From assembly GCF_030997045.1 (NCBI RefSeq), contig NZ_CP116899.1:4302001-4366000 (forward strand): 64,000 bases of DNA, written 5' to 3'. Both the position numbers and the translations under genes were made by a program. Source of the stretch: Microbulbifer sp. TB1203 (GTDB lineage Bacteria; Pseudomonadota; Gammaproteobacteria; Pseudomonadales; Cellvibrionaceae). Every line of letters begins with the position of its first letter. Position 1 is the first letter of the stretch. Below, in pieces: positions 62,639 to 64,000 of this stretch. Below the pieces are notes generated by a model. The model was not told where the DNA came from. It did no database searches and saw only the letters and a program-made list of their open reading frames with translations.

Positions 62639-63455
62639 ACTGACTGGGCCCTTCGCGGGCCTGTGGCGCGACCGGGACCCCTTCGAGGAACTCTGGACCA
62701 CGCCGGGGCGGGATTTCCGCACAATGCCCGGGCGGCGCACCTTCCGCTTCGAGTTCAATGGCAAGGCCTATTTCGCCAAGCTGCACAGTGGCGTGGGCTG
62801 GCGGCATATCCTCGGCCAGTGGCTGCGCCTGCGCCGTCCGGTGGTGGGTGCGGCCACTGAGCTGCGCGCTATCCGCCGGCTGGAGCAACTGGATCTGGCC
62901 ACCATGAAAGTGGCCGCCTTCGGCGAGCGGGGGTGGAGCCCCGCGCAAAAGCGCTCGTTTATCGTCACCGAGGCGATCGAGCCCTCCATCAGCCTGGAAG
63001 ACTTCTGCGGCGACTGGCCCCGGAGCCCGCCGCCGCGGGCGTTGAAATGGCAATTGATTGCGGAGGTGGCGCGCATCGCGCGGCGCATGCACTGCGGCGG
63101 GGTCAACCACCGGGATTTCTACCTGTGTCACTTTCTGCTCGACAGTGAGCGGCTTGAGCGCGACGGCGATATCCGGCTATCTCTGATCGACCTGCACCGG
63201 GCGCAGGTGCGCGGGCGCACGCCACAGCGCTGGCGGATCAAGGATATCGCCGGGCTGTGGTTCTCCGCGGTGGATATCGGTCTCAGCCGCACGGATCTGC
63301 TCCGTTTTGTGCGTGGCTACGAAGGTTTGGACGAGGGCGAAAGTCCGGCGGACGCGCTGCGCCAGCGGCGGCGCTTCTGGAGCAGCGTTGCACAGAAGAT
63401 GGCCCGGGTGCGTGAGCGCGAGGCGCGCAAGCGCGCAGCGGGCGTCAAAAGATAA
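62631..63455 (+). CDS. waaP: LPS core heptose(I) kinase WaaP
   Basis: Phosphorylates inner-core heptose, 274 residues. The start is GTG 62631 inside the end of waaG. Kinase-like motifs: YFAKLHSGVGWRH (Lys), GVNHRDFYLCHFLL (catalytic Asp), and LIDLHRAQVR. In pseudomonads the gene is essential and lies in this order after waaG (family knowledge). Ends 32 bp before a large palindrome. Confidence 0.95.
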   Translation: MIELTGPFAGLWRDRDPFEELWTTPGRDFRTMPGRRTFRFEFNGKAYFAKLHSGVGWRHILGQWLRLRRPVVGAATELRAIRRLEQLDLATMKVAAFGERGWSPAQKRSFIVTEAIEPSISLEDFCGDWPRSPPPRALKWQLIAEVARIARRMHCGGVNHRDFYLCHFLLDSERLERDGDIRLSLIDLHRAQVRGRTPQRWRIKDIAGLWFSAVDIGLSRTDLLRFVRGYEGLDEGESPADALRQRRRFWSSVAQKMARVREREARKRAAGVKR

Positions 63456-63486
63456 GTTGATGAAGTCACTTGGCTAGAGAAGGGGC

Positions 63487-63600
63487 GGCCCTGCTACCGG
63501 GTACTCCCTTGCGAGACACGCCGTGAATACATCCCTGTAGGCTTGTCGGCGAGGTCCCTCTCGCCGACAGTCTCGCAAGGGAGTACCCGGCAACAGGGCC
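63487..63600. repeat. 114-bp nested palindrome (CACGCCGTGAA repeat)
   Basis: Arms GGCCCTGCTACCGGGTACTC-CCTTGCGAGAC and complement (two mismatches, 63487-63517 and 63570-63600). Inside: ACACGCCGTGAATACATCCC-TGTAGGC and the dyad GTCGGCGAG...CTCGCCGAC. The inner part resembles the CACGCCGTGAANACATCC repeats found in several proteobacteria (recollection). Confidence 0.8.
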
Positions 63601-63656
63601 TTCGCGTCACGGCTATCGCTTGACTAAGTACTGAACCGCTTGAAAGAGACAGATTT

Positions 63657-64000
63657 ATGATCAACCCCATTGCGCAACAGCTGCAGCAGATGGCCGCGCA
63701 AGTGGTGGCGCGGGACTGGCAATTGCCCGATGACGGCAGCTGGCACTGGGTGCAGAGTTCGCCCTACGCCCGGGTGGCGCGCATCTGCCTGGACGGGCGG
63801 GAGTTTTATTTCAAGGCTTTTCTGTCACGAACAGGGCTGGAGCCGCTCAAGACCGCCCTGCGCGGCAGTCGCGCGGCGCGCTGCTGTAAAAATACCCGCA
63901 AATTGCTCGATGCGGGTTTTTCCGCGCCGCGGATCGTCGCCGCACAAACCGCTGGGGCCGTCCCCTGGATCGTGATGGAGAGCATGCGCGGCGTGGCCTG
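63657..64000 (+). CDS. InaA-family LPS kinase, N-terminal part only
   Basis: The frame runs to the end of the window: INPIAQQLQQMAAQVVARDW, then the kinase N-lobe GREFYFKAFLSRTGLEPLKTALRGSRAARC and NTRKLLDAGFSAPRIVAAQ, then WIVMESM. This is the usual layout of the InaA/WaaP-type kinases that follow waaP in pseudomonads. 114 residues visible; the start is the ATG at 63657. Confidence 0.85.
   Translation, partial: MINPIAQQLQQMAAQVVARDWQLPDDGSWHWVQSSPYARVARICLDGREFYFKAFLSRTGLEPLKTALRGSRAARCCKNTRKLLDAGFSAPRIVAAQTAGAVPWIVMESMRGVA

Overview
The window is a dense, high-G+C chromosomal segment of a gammaproteobacterium. Gene content and order (rpiA-ilvA; fau-6S RNA-zapA-zapB-like-ygfB-pepP-ubiH-ubiI; gcvTH; ptsP-rppH-HAD; lgt-thyA-folA; argA-argE; pit-phoU-like; glnE-ilvE-waaF-waaC-waaG-waaP) resemble Pseudomonas and marine Cellvibrionales such as Microbulbifer. 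Pseudomonas-type REP sequences (GTAGGAGCGGGC...) are scattered between genes. The genus is inferred, not shown. I see no rRNA, tRNA, CRISPR array, prophage or intact transposase.

Layout. 1-3.0 kb: beta-oxidation pair (thiolase plus multifunctional hydratase/dehydrogenase, cut by the window edge). 3.2-7.6 kb: a DUF937-like/OmpA fusion, an AraC regulator, a small HTH protein, a DUF4168-type protein and a lytic-transglycosylase-like lipoprotein. 7.6-17 kb: rpiA, ilvA, a 46-codon membrane ORF, fau, 6S RNA, zapA and its coiled-coil partner, then ygfB-pepP-ubiH-ubiI; the last operon is interrupted by a 265-bp MITE-like palindromic element. 16.9-22.7 kb: rhomboid protease, CorC/CNNM-type protein, CBS protein, 2OG-Fe(II) oxygenase and SLC13 permease, lying between ubiI and gcvT. 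22.9-29.5 kb: gcvT-gcvH (no gcvP here), ptsP (nitrogen PTS enzyme I), rppH, HAD phosphatase, imelysin-like lipoprotein. 29.7-35 kb: an envelope cluster of one MepK-like M15 peptidase and three tandem YcbB-type L,D-transpeptidases. 35.4-38.6 kb: NRDE/TANGO2 protein, lgt-thyA-folA with overlapping stops and starts.

38.9-45.1 kb is a TonB2-type energy transduction operon (DUF3450 protein, TtpC-like ExbB, ExbB, ExbD, TonB, TPR protein) followed by a second, separate TonB. 45.1-53.2 kb: ilvD, argA, argE, a lower-G+C two-gene accessory pair of unknown function (GNAT-like plus small acidic protein), a decayed phzF relic, a Pit phosphate transporter and its DUF47/PhoU-like partner. 53.4-64 kb: a stand-alone GspE/PilB ATPase, glnE, ilvE and the LPS inner-core heptose transfer and phosphorylation genes waaF-waaC-waaG-waaP plus the start of another LPS kinase.

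The most unusual material is non-coding or marginal: the three-way-junction MITE at 14.0-14.3 kb, at least six families of intergenic palindromic repeats (one supplies the argE stop codon), a nested inverted structure at 36.2-36.4 kb, a 21-bp tandem duplication of the rpiA 3' end, the phzF relic, and the accessory pair at 49.7-50.6 kb.
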